64,000 nt of DNA, taken from the NCBI GenBank assembly GCA_016584305.1, contig JACEEZ010011991.1, positions 578,138 to 642,137 of the forward strand. Direction: 5' to 3'. Position numbers and translations under genes: made by a program. Below are positions 29,720-42,000 of this stretch, piece by piece. Origin of the DNA: Chionoecetes opilio. Taxonomy: Eukaryota; Arthropoda; Malacostraca; Decapoda; Majidae. How positions within the stretch are numbered: the first letter of the stretch is position 1; every line of letters begins with the position of its first letter. The notes beneath the pieces were generated by a model. It ran no database searches. It saw only the letters and a list, made by a program, of their open reading frames with translations, and was not told the DNA's origin.

Positions 29720-32700
29720 CTGGGAGTGGGGGGGAGAGGGGAGAGGCCACTGATGAGATGCAGCCCCTTGAGCCCAGAGTCAGAAACACACACGCACACA
29801 CACACACACAACTGTTTATGTCACTGTTGCACAAACACACACACACACACAACTGTTTATGTCACCATCAGAAACACACACACAACTGTTTATGTCACCA
29901 TCAGAAACACACACACACGCACAACTGTTTATGTCACTGTCGCACAAACACACACACACACAACTGTTTATGTCACCATCAGAAACACACACACACACAC
30001 AACTGTTTATGTCACCATCAGAAACACACACACACACAACTGTTTATGTCATCATCAGAAACACACACACACACACAACTGTTTATGTCACCATCAGAAA
30101 CACACACACACACAGCTGTTTATGTCACCGTCACACACGAGACAGTAACCATAACACTATGAACAACATTTTCTATGCCATTGGCCGCTACAGGAACTAC
30201 CACGTGTAGGTCTCACGGCCTCTTGTAGCTTCCTTATTTTCTTATGTTCTTATGTCAGTCACAAATATGATGACTAAAGACTTAATGATAAGATGAAATA
30301 ACACTCTCAAATCTATAAACAGACAGCTATTTAACCCCTTGAGGCCCACTGCCAGCCCAGAGCGTAAATTCCATTGTTATTTGGGTACCATTAAACGATT
30401 TTTAGTGAATATAAACAATATTTTATAGATATGACCTGTTTAGTATCCTTGTCCACTAACTCATTTGGTATATTCAGTGACTTCGTAATTTTATGGCTCG
30501 ACAACATTTTTTTTTTATAGCCAAGGCAAGATCTGGGCGTGAAGGGGTGACCCTGGGAATGCTAAATGACTGTTCAAGATGAAGTACAGTTGGTCAAGAC
30601 TGTGTGTGGGAGGTAGGGGATCAGTCCACTGCTGACTGGCGGGTTTTATAACAGTTCATAAAACCTAAAACCCCATAAAATACCCCCCTATAAAAACTAA
30701 AACCCCATAAAATACCCCCCATAAAACCTAAAACACCCCCCCATAAAACCTAAAACCCCATAAAACCTAAAACCCCATAAAATACCCCCCCATAAAACCT
30801 AAAACCCCATAAAATACCCCCCCATGAAACCTAAAACACCCCCCCATAAAACCTAAAACCCCATAAAACCTAACCCAATAAATACCCCCCATAAAACTAA
30901 AACCCCATAAAAACCCCCATAAAACCTAAAACCCCATAAAATACCCCCCATAAAACCTAAAAACCCCCCCCATAAAATATCCCCCATAAAACCTAAAACC
31001 CCATAAAATACCCCCATAAAACCTAAAACCCATAAAATATCCCCATAAACCAAAACCCATAAAATACTCCCCCATAAACAAACCTAAAACCCCCATAAAA
31101 TACCCCTCCATAAAACCTAAAACCCCATAAAATATCCCCCATAAAACCTAAAACCCCATAAAATATCCCCCATAAAACCTAAAACCCCATAAAATACCCC
31201 CCATAAAACCTAAAACCCCATAAAAATCCCCATAAAACCTAAAACCCCATAAAATATCCCCCCATAAAACCTAAAACCCCATAAAATATCCCCCCATAAA
31301 ACCTAAAACCCATAAAACCTAAAACCCATAAAATACCCCTCCATAAAACCTAAAACCCCATAAAATATCCCCCATAAAACCTAAAACCCCATAAAATACC
31401 CCCCATAAAACCTAAAACCCCATAAAATATCCCCCCATAAAACCTAAAACCCCATAAAACCTAAAACTCCATAAAACCTAAAACCCCATAAAATACCCCC
31501 CCATAAAACCTAAAACACCATAAAATATCCCCCATAAAACCTAAAACCCCAAAAAACCTAAAACACCATAAAATATCCCCATAAAACCTAAAACTCCATA
31601 AAATACCCCCCCATAAAACCTAAAACCATAAAATACCCCCCATAAAACCTAAAACCCCATAAAATACCCCCCAATAAAAAAAATAGCTATCCCAATAAGA
31701 ACATAAGAAAGTAAGGAAGCTACAAGAGGCCGCGAGACCTACACGTGGTAGTTCCTGTTACTTAACACTACCTACATCCACCTTTCATCCCCATCCATAA
31801 ATTTATCCAGCCTCCTTTTAAAGACCCCAATAGACTCCGCATTGACCACCTGACGACTGAGTCCATGCCAATCATTCACCACCCTATTTGTGAACCAGTT
31901 TCTCCCAATTTCCTTTTTAAATCTACGCTTTTCCAGCTTGAATCCGTTACTTCTCGTTCTACCCTGCTTACTAGCCGTGAGAACTTTTCCTACCTCTCCT
32001 TTATTGTATCCCTTTATACACTTCAAAACTTCCGGATCGTCCCTTACTCTACGCCTCTCGAGTGAGTGTAAATTTAATAGTTTCAATCTCTTCTCATAAC
32101 TAAAGTTACTTGAATGAAAACAACAATGGCGTGGCAGTGGCTCACCATGGCTTTGCGTAGATTTGCATGGACATCTGCCTTCTCGTTGTAGAGGACGTGG
32201 CCAAGGCGGGAGTCTTTCCGAGGGGCGTGAGGCAGTCTGAGCCTGGTGTGGGAGAGAGCGTGCATCATGGATTAAACCCCTTGAGACCCAGAACGTAATA
32301 TCCATTGTAATTTGGGTGCCATTAGACAATTTTTAAGTGACTATAAGCAATATTTTAATAGATATGACCTGTTTAGTATCCTTGTCCACTAGTTAATTTG
32401 GTATATTCAGTTACTTTTCGTAATTTCATGGCTAACTAGATGATTTTATATAGCAAAGGAAAGATCTGGGCGTGAAGGGGTTGATGCCATGAAAGGGGGA
32501 AATGTGCCAGACATCAGAGGTCATATGGCACAGCATAATAAAGGGTCAGCGTTATAGAGAAATAGTGAAACGGTGAGGGAAGGGAAAAGAACGGAATATT
32601 ACAGCAGGATGGTTAGATCAGAGGAAGGATGTGATTTAAGAACATAAGAACATAAGAACATAAGGAAGCTACAAGAGGCCGTGAGACCTACACGAGGTAG

Positions 32701-32993
32701 TTCCTGTAACGCATTTGTTGGAGGAAGGTTAAATTATTCCGGGAAAAGGAGGGAGATTCCGGGAGGATGTCCGCAAGACAGGGAGGTAGGGAAAGGGAGG
32801 ACAAGTGAGGGAAGAACTGGAAAGGGCTCAGTAGTAAGATGGGGGCAGGCTATTAGGACATGTTGGACAGTGAGAGGAGCTTGACAGGGTGTGTAGAGAG
32901 GTAACTGGCCATTCAGAGAGAGACAAGGAAGGTATGCTAGGCTAATGACCTTCCTATAGTCTCATGGCATCTCATAATAGGATTCTACACATA

Positions 32994-33029
<36 letters not shown>

Positions 33030-36000
33030 CACAAAGGACTGGCCAAGGGCAAAAAAAAAAGTAGTAACACAAAGCCCCCTTAGTTGCCAGTCGCTATAAA
33101 GAAGACAGTAAGAGAATAATATAGAAATGGGACTGGGTCAATTTCGTTCGGGAGGTGTCTTGTCACTCCTCTCTTGAAAAGATTGAAGTCGTAGGAAGGT
33201 GGAAAAATGTAAACAGAAAGAGAGTTCCAGAGTTTACCCGTGAAGGGGATGAAAGAGTGAGGCTACCGTAGATAACACTAAAGTCGCCAGGACAACGTTT
33301 TTATTTTATTGACAGGCGTGGTGGCGTTAATACTTACATTTCTACATCCATGATTTCAGGAAAGTTAGAAGGGGCTATCTGGAGAGTCTGTGTCATATTG
33401 TGTCTTCATCTGTGTCATATTAGGGCTATAAATGAACAAATGACTAAAATATAACCGAGTGGCGACGTTGTTAACGGGCTACACTAAGGTCGCCATCTAG
33501 TGTTTATCTTTAGAGCGTCCTCCCGACGCCGTTACCCAAAAAAATTAAAGAGTTGGGAAATTTGAAAGCGTATATACTTGCAGATACAAAGCATAAAACA
33601 ATGCTGAAACAGGGTAGATTATACAGGCATCATATAAACTACTGTGTATCATCTTCAGTGGCACATACAAATCAGTAGTGATGCTATAATTTGCAATATA
33701 TGGCGCCTGGCGACATTATTGCAGCTGGCGACTATACTGTTATCTACGGTAGTGGTTAACTCTTGCATTAGGGAGATGGACCGAATAGGGATGAGAATGA
33801 GTAGAAAGTCTGGAGGGATGGAATCATCAAAACAACTCACCCAAATCTTTTCCTTTTCGTGTTTGACATTTGAATATTAGGTCCGGTCCAATCCCCCCAG
33901 CCCGGCATTGCAGCACTCAGCCCGCCAGCCTGGTCCTTCCTGACAGCCTCGCCCTTCTCAACACTGCAAACACCAAACACAACACACTTGACACACACAC
34001 ACACACACATTATAAAAGCTCTCCTTCTTCCTCCTTTGGGCATTAACCCCTTGAGGCCCAGAACGTAAATTCCATTGTAATTTGGGTAGCATTAGACAAT
34101 TTTTAGTGACTATAAGCAATATTTTATAGCTATGACCTGTTTACTATCCTTGTCGACTATCTAATTTGGTATATTCAGTGACTTTTTGAAATTTTATGGC
34201 TGGAAAACATACAATTTTTTATAGCAAAGGAAAGATCTGGGCGTGAAGGGGTTCTTAGGGAGGTAATATGGCTTGGAAGAGAAGATTGCCACCTTTCTGC
34301 ATACAAATTATACATATATTGGAGCCTCTTTACATAAGAACATAACAACATAAGGAAGCTACAAGAGGCCAGGAGACCTACACGAGGTAGTTCCTGTTAC
34401 TGAACACTACCTACATCCACCTTTCTTGTATCCATGAAATGATCCAGCCTCCTTTTAAAGCTCCCTATTGACTCCACACTAACCACCTGTCTACTGTCCA
34501 TTCCAATCATGGTTATATGTCTGAGTCCATTCTAATCATGTCATACATGAGGCGCTTATTTCAGAAAGTCGATAAGCGCCATCAATAAAAAACTAAGAAA
34601 ATGGCTTCAAACTGTTTCAATGTTCAAAATAATGTCATATCTTTTGAACCCAGCATACAAAATAATTGATTAAGTGCCTCATATATCCTGTTGCTCTCAT
34701 GAACTAAACTTTCATTACTAATAAAAATCTTGATACCTCTCCACTTGTTATCCCTACATGTGTAATCCTGTCACTCACCTGAACTCCTCCATTAGATAGT
34801 CATCAGAAAAGGCCTCTCTGATGATGTCCTCTGCTGTCTCCGTGTGTGTGTCCTCCATGGCCTCCCCTGCCTCTCCCACACAGTCAGGCAGTGCGGTCAT
34901 CAGCTGCTTGGGTTCCACCTGACAAAAGAAACGCTTAGCACATTAACCCCTTGAGACCCAGAACGTAATTTCCATTCTAATTTGGCTACCATTAGACAAT
35001 TTTTAGTGTATATAAGCAATATTTAATAGATATGACCTGTTTAGTGTCCTTGTTGACTAAATAATTTGGTATATTCAGTTACTTTCGTAATTTTATGGCT
35101 CGACAACATACAATTTTTTCATAGCAAAGGAAAGATCTGGGCGTGAAGGGGTTCATTCAAAATACATCAAACCTACCCAGAAAAAAATTGTTTCGTCCAC
35201 CCGAGTGAATTCGGTGTCAAAACTGGAAATTTACCAAAAAACTCTAATGCCTTACTTGTAAAAATTTATTTGGATCCACTTGTGTCTTTGCCTTGTGAGT
35301 GGCGAGGGTGCCTTGTGAAGCCGGTGATCCCTTCAAGGTTTGTACTGCTGCTTGTAGCTTGTCCATCCCCCCCTCCTCCTCAAGGGACTCCAAGGCTTGT
35401 ACAGTACCTGAGTGGTTCAAGGGATACAATAAAGGAGATGTAGGAAAAGTTCTTACGGCTAGTCATCAGGGTAGAACATGAAGTCACGGATTCAAAATGG
35501 AAAAGCGTAGATTTAAAAAAAGAAATAGGGAAAAACTGGTTCACAAATAGGGTGGTGAATGATTGGAACGGACTCAGTCGTGAGGTGGTCAGTGTGGAGA
35601 CAATAGGGAGCTTTAAAAGGAGGCTGGATGATTTCATGGATGGGGATGAAAGGTGGATGTAGGTAGTGTTAAGTAACAGGAACTACCACGTGTAGGTCTC
35701 CCAGCCTCTTGTAGCTTCCTTATTTTCTTACCTGCTCTCTCCTTTGTCTCATCGATGTTTTCTTGGTTGCGCGTTGAGGTGAAATCAAACTCCTCGATTT
35801 CTGAGGGTGCAATCGTCAACGCAGCCTTTTTTTTCTTGCCTTTCTTCTTAACTTCGGTCCAGGGGTCTTGGCTGTGCACTCCCAGCCTCTTCAGCTTCTT
35901 TTTGACTTTGTTTTTAATCCCAATTTCCACTTTGTCAAATAGGTCGTCGATGCTCAGTGCTTCTTGGTCTTGGTCTGTCCTGTCCAAGCTATTCATTGAT

Positions 36001-39000
36001 TTCTTGTTCTTTTTCTTCTTAGGTTGTTTTGTGAGTGTTTTGAGCCCATGGCCTTCCGGTACAGGCTTCTCCGATTCAAGCTTCTCCGATTCAAGCTTCT
36101 CTGATTCAAGCTTTTCCGATTCAAGCTTCTCGATTCAAGCTTCTCCGATTCAAGCTTCTGCCTTTTATTAAGCTTTGACTTCTGTCTTTTTGTCTTGTGT
36201 TCTGTCTTGCTTTCCTTCCCTTCTTGTATTGGTTCCGTTCTTTCCTTCTTCTGACCCTCTTCTTCCTCCTCCTCCTCTTGTGTTTTCCCTTCCTCTTCAT
36301 CCATCATCTCTGCATCTCCATCCCTTGTCTCTTCTCTCTCTGCTTCTAAGCGGTTCTTCAATCTCCCGGTCTGCCTGCTTCCTCCTGTTGACTTCTTCCC
36401 AGAATTTCTTGAAGCGCGTGAAGGACTCCTCCTGGTGTGGATGCGCTGAGGTCTTGGACGCAGGCAGATGTTTGAGCCAAGGGTTGCAGGACTCATGGCT
36501 GGAGCTTCGCATTGCACTCTCTCTTCTCCCTGTAATAACATAAGAAAATAAGGAAGCTACTAGAGGCTGGGAGACCTACACGTGGTAGTTCCTGTTACTT
36601 AACACTACCTACATCCACCTTTCATCCTCATCCATGAATTTATCTAGCCTCCTTTTAACCCCTTGAGACCCAGAACGTAATTTCCTTTGTAATTTGGGTC
36701 CCATTAGATGATTTTTAGTGAATATAAGCAATATTTTATAGCTATGACCTGCTTAGTATCCTTGTCCACTAACTAATTTGATATATTCAGTTACTTTTCG
36801 TACTTTCATGGCTCGACAACATCAATTTTTTATAGCAAAGGAAAGATCTGGGCGTGAAGGGGTTAAAGTTCCCTGTTGACTCCAGCTTTGTGAATCACTG
36901 GCTGATGAGACTCTATGCAACAAAGAAAAGAATAGGTATACACTAGTGACAAATGCAAGAGAACCCGTAAATTGAGGTAAAAAGCATAAGGAAATAAGAT
37001 ACGTAAAGCCAGAAATACCCCATTTTTACCCATTCAGCATGAATATATTGCCTCTGCTTGGGTATTATATCATGCAATACAGCCCCACACCCTTTCTTAC
37101 CCCTTACATAGGCTTGAATATTGCAAGGGGAGCCGTAAATTGAGGTAAAAAGCAGAAGAAAATAAGATAAGTAAAGCCAGAAATACCCCATTTTTACCCA
37201 TTTAGCGTGAATATATTGCCTCTGCTTGGGTGGTATATCATGCAATACAGCCCCACACCCTTTCTTACCCCTTACATGGCCTTGAATATTGCAAGGGAAC
37301 CCGTAAATTGAGGTAAACAGCAGAATGTATGTATGTATACCCAATGTACTATATGCACTTTAATACTATGTCCCCTAATGTGCCTATATTATGTATCTTT
37401 TGGTTTTTTCTAGTACTTAAGTTAACTCCTCGTCTTGTTATTGTTGATTGTTTTGTCTGTATGCCTCCGGGAGATAATAAAAGCAGTACAGGTTGAAGTT
37501 CCCAAACTCGGCATCCCAAGACTCGGCAACACCCAAAACTCGGCTATGGTTCCGGATTTTCCAAAACACGGCAGAACACCCAAAACCCTGGGCGTAGTTG
37601 CCGGGTCGGCCGCTGGGTGCCACCACACTAGGCCGCTTGGTTTCTCCCGCCGATTTGTTTGTTGTTATTGTTCAGTGGTGTTGTGACTGTAGAGTTGTGT
37701 ACACTGTTATTTTGTGTACTTCTACAGGTCTGTTATTGGTATTATTAAATTCATGCTTTTTTTCCCCCTTAATATATCTACGTTCTAAAAGTCGGAAAAT
37801 TCCATTACTCGGCTCGGCGCTGGTCCCGAGTTTGCCGAGTTTGGGAACTTCAACCTGTATTATTATTATTATTATTATTTGACGTACCTTCTGGCTGTGG
37901 ACGCCTCCCTCGGCCACGTCCTCCTCCTCCTCACTCTCCACGGGCTGGGTGGCCTTACCAGTGAGCTCTTTGTACATGCGCTGGTTCTCCCTCAGCGCTG
38001 CCATCACCTGGGTGGGGGAGGGGGTGGGGGGTTACAGTACAAAGAATAGTTATCGAATATGTTTCATTTTTGTAAGTCTAACTAAAGTCTATTTTTTATA
38101 TTATGGTCAAAATGCAGTCAGGAAGCCACGCCCCCTGCCTCCCCTTCTATTCTACGGGGCAGCTGATTGGTGCATTCCTCGTATCATCACCACCAATCAC
38201 AATATCTTCACTACTTAACAGTGGCGTGACCACTGGACAGAGCAATCTTCACTACAAAGGGATTTTTTATTTTGTCACCCTCTGTAGTGAAGATTGCTCT
38301 GTCCAGTGGTCACGCCGCTGTTAAGTAGTGAAGATATTGTGATGGGTAGTGATGATACGAGGAATGCACCAATCAGCTGCCCCGTAGCATAGAAGGGGAG
38401 GCAGGGGGCGTGGCTTCCTGACTGCATTTTGACCATAATAAAAAAATAGACTATATCTGCTTTATAGGCATGGTCAGCTACCAGGCTTTGTTGTTACTAT
38501 TTATTTTTGTCCAAGGCCAGTCCCTTAGGATGTAGAAAATGAAAAGAAAACAAGCATTAATTCCCGGCATATCACCGCTTGGAAGATACTGGACACAGCT
38601 ACACACACACACACACACACAAAGAGAAGGTCGCTACACAAGAGGACATACAAAACAACTAGCAAAAGTGAGATGCCTGAACAACATAAAGAAGTACAGC
38701 TTCCCTCATAGCAATGTAGAAGTTTGGAATGGACTAAATGAGGAGGTGATATCGGCAAAGAATGTGCACCAGTTCAAAGAAAGACTGGATAAATGTAGAT
38801 ATGGAGACGGGACCCTGTAAAACACAGCTCTGTACATACACACACTCACACTCTTATCTGTGGTAGCCCTCAAGCCCTGTACACACACACACACACACAC
38901 ACACACACTGAGACAAGGAGACGGGACCCCACCAGTGTAGCTCAGGCCCTGTAAAACACCACTAGGTCAACACAGCCCTGTACATACACACACTCACACT

Positions 39001-42000
39001 CTTATCTGTGGTAGCCCTCAAGCCCTGTAGGTGCGCCCACTTGGATGTCTTGTGGCGCAGGCTCATCCTCTCCTCTATCCTGGCGCGCTCCAGCTGCTGC
39101 AGACCGTCCAGTGCTGCCTCGGGGTCTGTCTTGTGCAGCTCCTCCAACTCTGCCTTCTGCTTCTTCAAGCGTTCTCGTCGCAGCAGCCGGTGGTGTCTGG
39201 GACAAGGAAATAAGGCAGGTGTCAAGGTAACAATGGAAGCTCTGGCAGGGCGAGGGGAAGCAGATATAGATATTTATTGACCACAAAAATACAAATATAC
39301 GATGCAGCAACTGTTGTCATGGTCCGTGGTCCATATATATAAACCATAAAAAACAACATTTGCAAAACAAGATGACTTAACATAACCAAAAAAAAAAAAA
39401 AAACTTTACCCCTAATATTAAAATAATGTCTATAGATACAAATCCCACTTTCACAATAAAAGGCCATAAAATACAAACATTTCAAGTCAAAAGTCAAAAG
39501 AACCTTTGTGTATATCAAAGCATTAGCTTAACACCAAGTCAATGGAAACAGTGAAAATAGTATATTAATAAAAGAATAAAAATCCACTATAAATGACTAA
39601 GTAAGGCACTAAGATACAACATGATAGTGTTAAGAGAACATGCTTAAGCGTAGTACACACAGTATTATTATTAATCACCTAAGTTCAGTGGCCCATATGT
39701 TTAGTGATCTAAAATTCGTAATACAGGTTTGAAGTTCCCAAACTCGGCAACTCGGACCAGCCGACGAGTATGGATTTTCCGACTTTTAGAACGTATATAT
39801 TAAGGGAAAAAAGCAGACAATCACATGAAAAAAATTAAGGTAGTTAGAAATCCCTCCCTACCCCGAAACCTAGGTCACTGAGTCCATTATGTGGTGAGGG
39901 TGACAACAATTATTCTAAAAGAGGATTGTATACTTCAATATGTAGGAAAAAGCTATATTTCACCCATAAGAAACCAAGCGGCCTAGTGTGGTGGCACTCG
40001 GCGGCCGACCCGGCAACTACGCGATGGGTGTTGGGTGTTCTGCCGTGTTTTGGAAAATCCGGAACCATAGCCGAGTCTTGGGATGCCGAGTTTGGGAACT
40101 TCAGCCTGTACAGCACAGTAGTTATTATATACATCACACTACACGTCTTCAGTGGCCCATATATGTCTGTAGTGATGCTAAAATTCGTAATCGTATATGA
40201 CGCCTGGCGACATTAGTGCAGTGGTGAGTGACTGGCGACTCTTAGTGTTATTGACGGCACCGTAGATGTTCAGATACGGAGAAGTGAAGCTCCTGACCTG
40301 GAAAAGAAACATTATTTGATACTCACTTTCTACTCTTGCTCTTGTTCATGAGTCGTGCCTTCTGCTCATAGCGTCGCTTCATCTCCTTCTGGCGCCACAA
40401 CTCTCTGTTCCGCTCCCGTACCTGCTGCAGCGAGACAGCCTTCCGTGCCCCGGCCTCCTCCTCCACCTCCTGAGGGGGAAAGGGGGGCATGACAACATAA
40501 CAACACAAGGAACACCTAACAACAACATAAGGAACACCTAACAACAACATAAGGAACACCTAACAACATAACAACATAAGGAACACCTAACAACATAACA
40601 ACATAAGGAACTCCTAACAACAACATAAGGAACACCTAACAACAACATAAGGAACACCTAACAACAACATAAACAACATAAGGAACACCTAACAACATAA
40701 CAACATAAGGAGGAACACCTAACAACATAACAACATAAGGAAGCACACCTAACAACACAACAACATAAGGAGGAACACCTAACAACATAACAACATAAGG
40801 AACACACTAACAACATAAGGAAGCTACAAGAGGCTGGGAGACCTACACGTGGTAGTTCCTGTTACTTAACACTACCTACATCACTTATCCCCATCCATAA
40901 CACTGGTGACCTCACTTTTAAAGACCCTAATGAACTTAGCACTAACTACCTTCTAACTGAGACATTCCAACATTAACACCTATTGGAACCATATCCCTTT
41001 ATTTTGCATTTAATCAGCTTTTCAGCATTGGAAAACCGTAACAGAGAAAACTCAAACCCTAACCTTTTTGCCTTCCAGCAGTTTGGCGCCTTGCAGCAGT
41101 GAGTACACCTCCTACCCAAGGACACTCTGGGCATGGTTCTGACTTTCCAGCGTCTGGAGGACAGTCGACGCTCCAGGGAAATGCAGCTGCTCGACCTCCA
41201 TCCGACCCTTCAACAAATTGACCACATAGTATGAAACCTCTATGCCACGTCTACGTACCAGGACCGCTCCTAGCTTGATCTCTACACACATAACACTTTC
41301 AAATCATAGAAAACAACAGTAAAACTCTCATATTCGACTAATCGCCAAGGATGAACCAAAGTAACAAGACAATAATGGGGGATATAAATAGAAATAGTGA
41401 GAATAAAAAAAGAGAAACAAAAATCTGTTATTATTAGTAGGAATTTCGCCCCTTAAAAAAAAAAAACAAAAAAGTAAAATAAGAAATAAAATTAAATAAA
41501 AAAAAAAAAAAAAAATCTAGGTGTATATATTAGCTAGGAAATTTTGACCCCTAAAAAAAAAAGAAAAAAAAAAGGAGGAGGTCCGAATAATGTCAAAGTC
41601 CGAATAATGAGGGTCCGAATACGAGTGGGTTTACTGTATGACAATAAGGAAGCTACAAGAGGCCGTGAGACCTACACGTGGTAGTTCCTGGGAATCATCT
41701 TGCTCTCTGCTACTCCTGCACTGACTGTTGTGCAATATTAGGGTCAAAAAGCTACATTTGAGTCAATCTATACTCTGGTTTTTTTTTAACGAGGTGAAAA
41801 ATCCTGACCCATTGCTGCTTACTGACTGATATTTGATGCCAGGAGAAGGGAATACAGGTTGAAGTTCCCAAACTCGGCATCCCAAGACTCGGCAACACCC
41901 AAAACTCGGCTATGGTTCCGGATTTTCCAAAACCCGGCAGAACACCCAAAACCCTGGGCGTAGTTGCCGGGTCGGCCGCTGGGTGCCACCACACTAGGCC

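Noticed and set aside
36943..37344. 133-codon minus frame with repeated GKKGCGAVLHDI
   Set aside because: Open because the 177-bp tandem unit is a multiple of three; no known domain and no splice or context support.
41040..41290. Missing UTP14 exon
   Set aside because: EVEQLHFP and EVYSLLQ faintly recall the NRxAExLxFPL and LExEIxxLL motifs, but spacing and surrounding residues do not fit and the frame has a stop.
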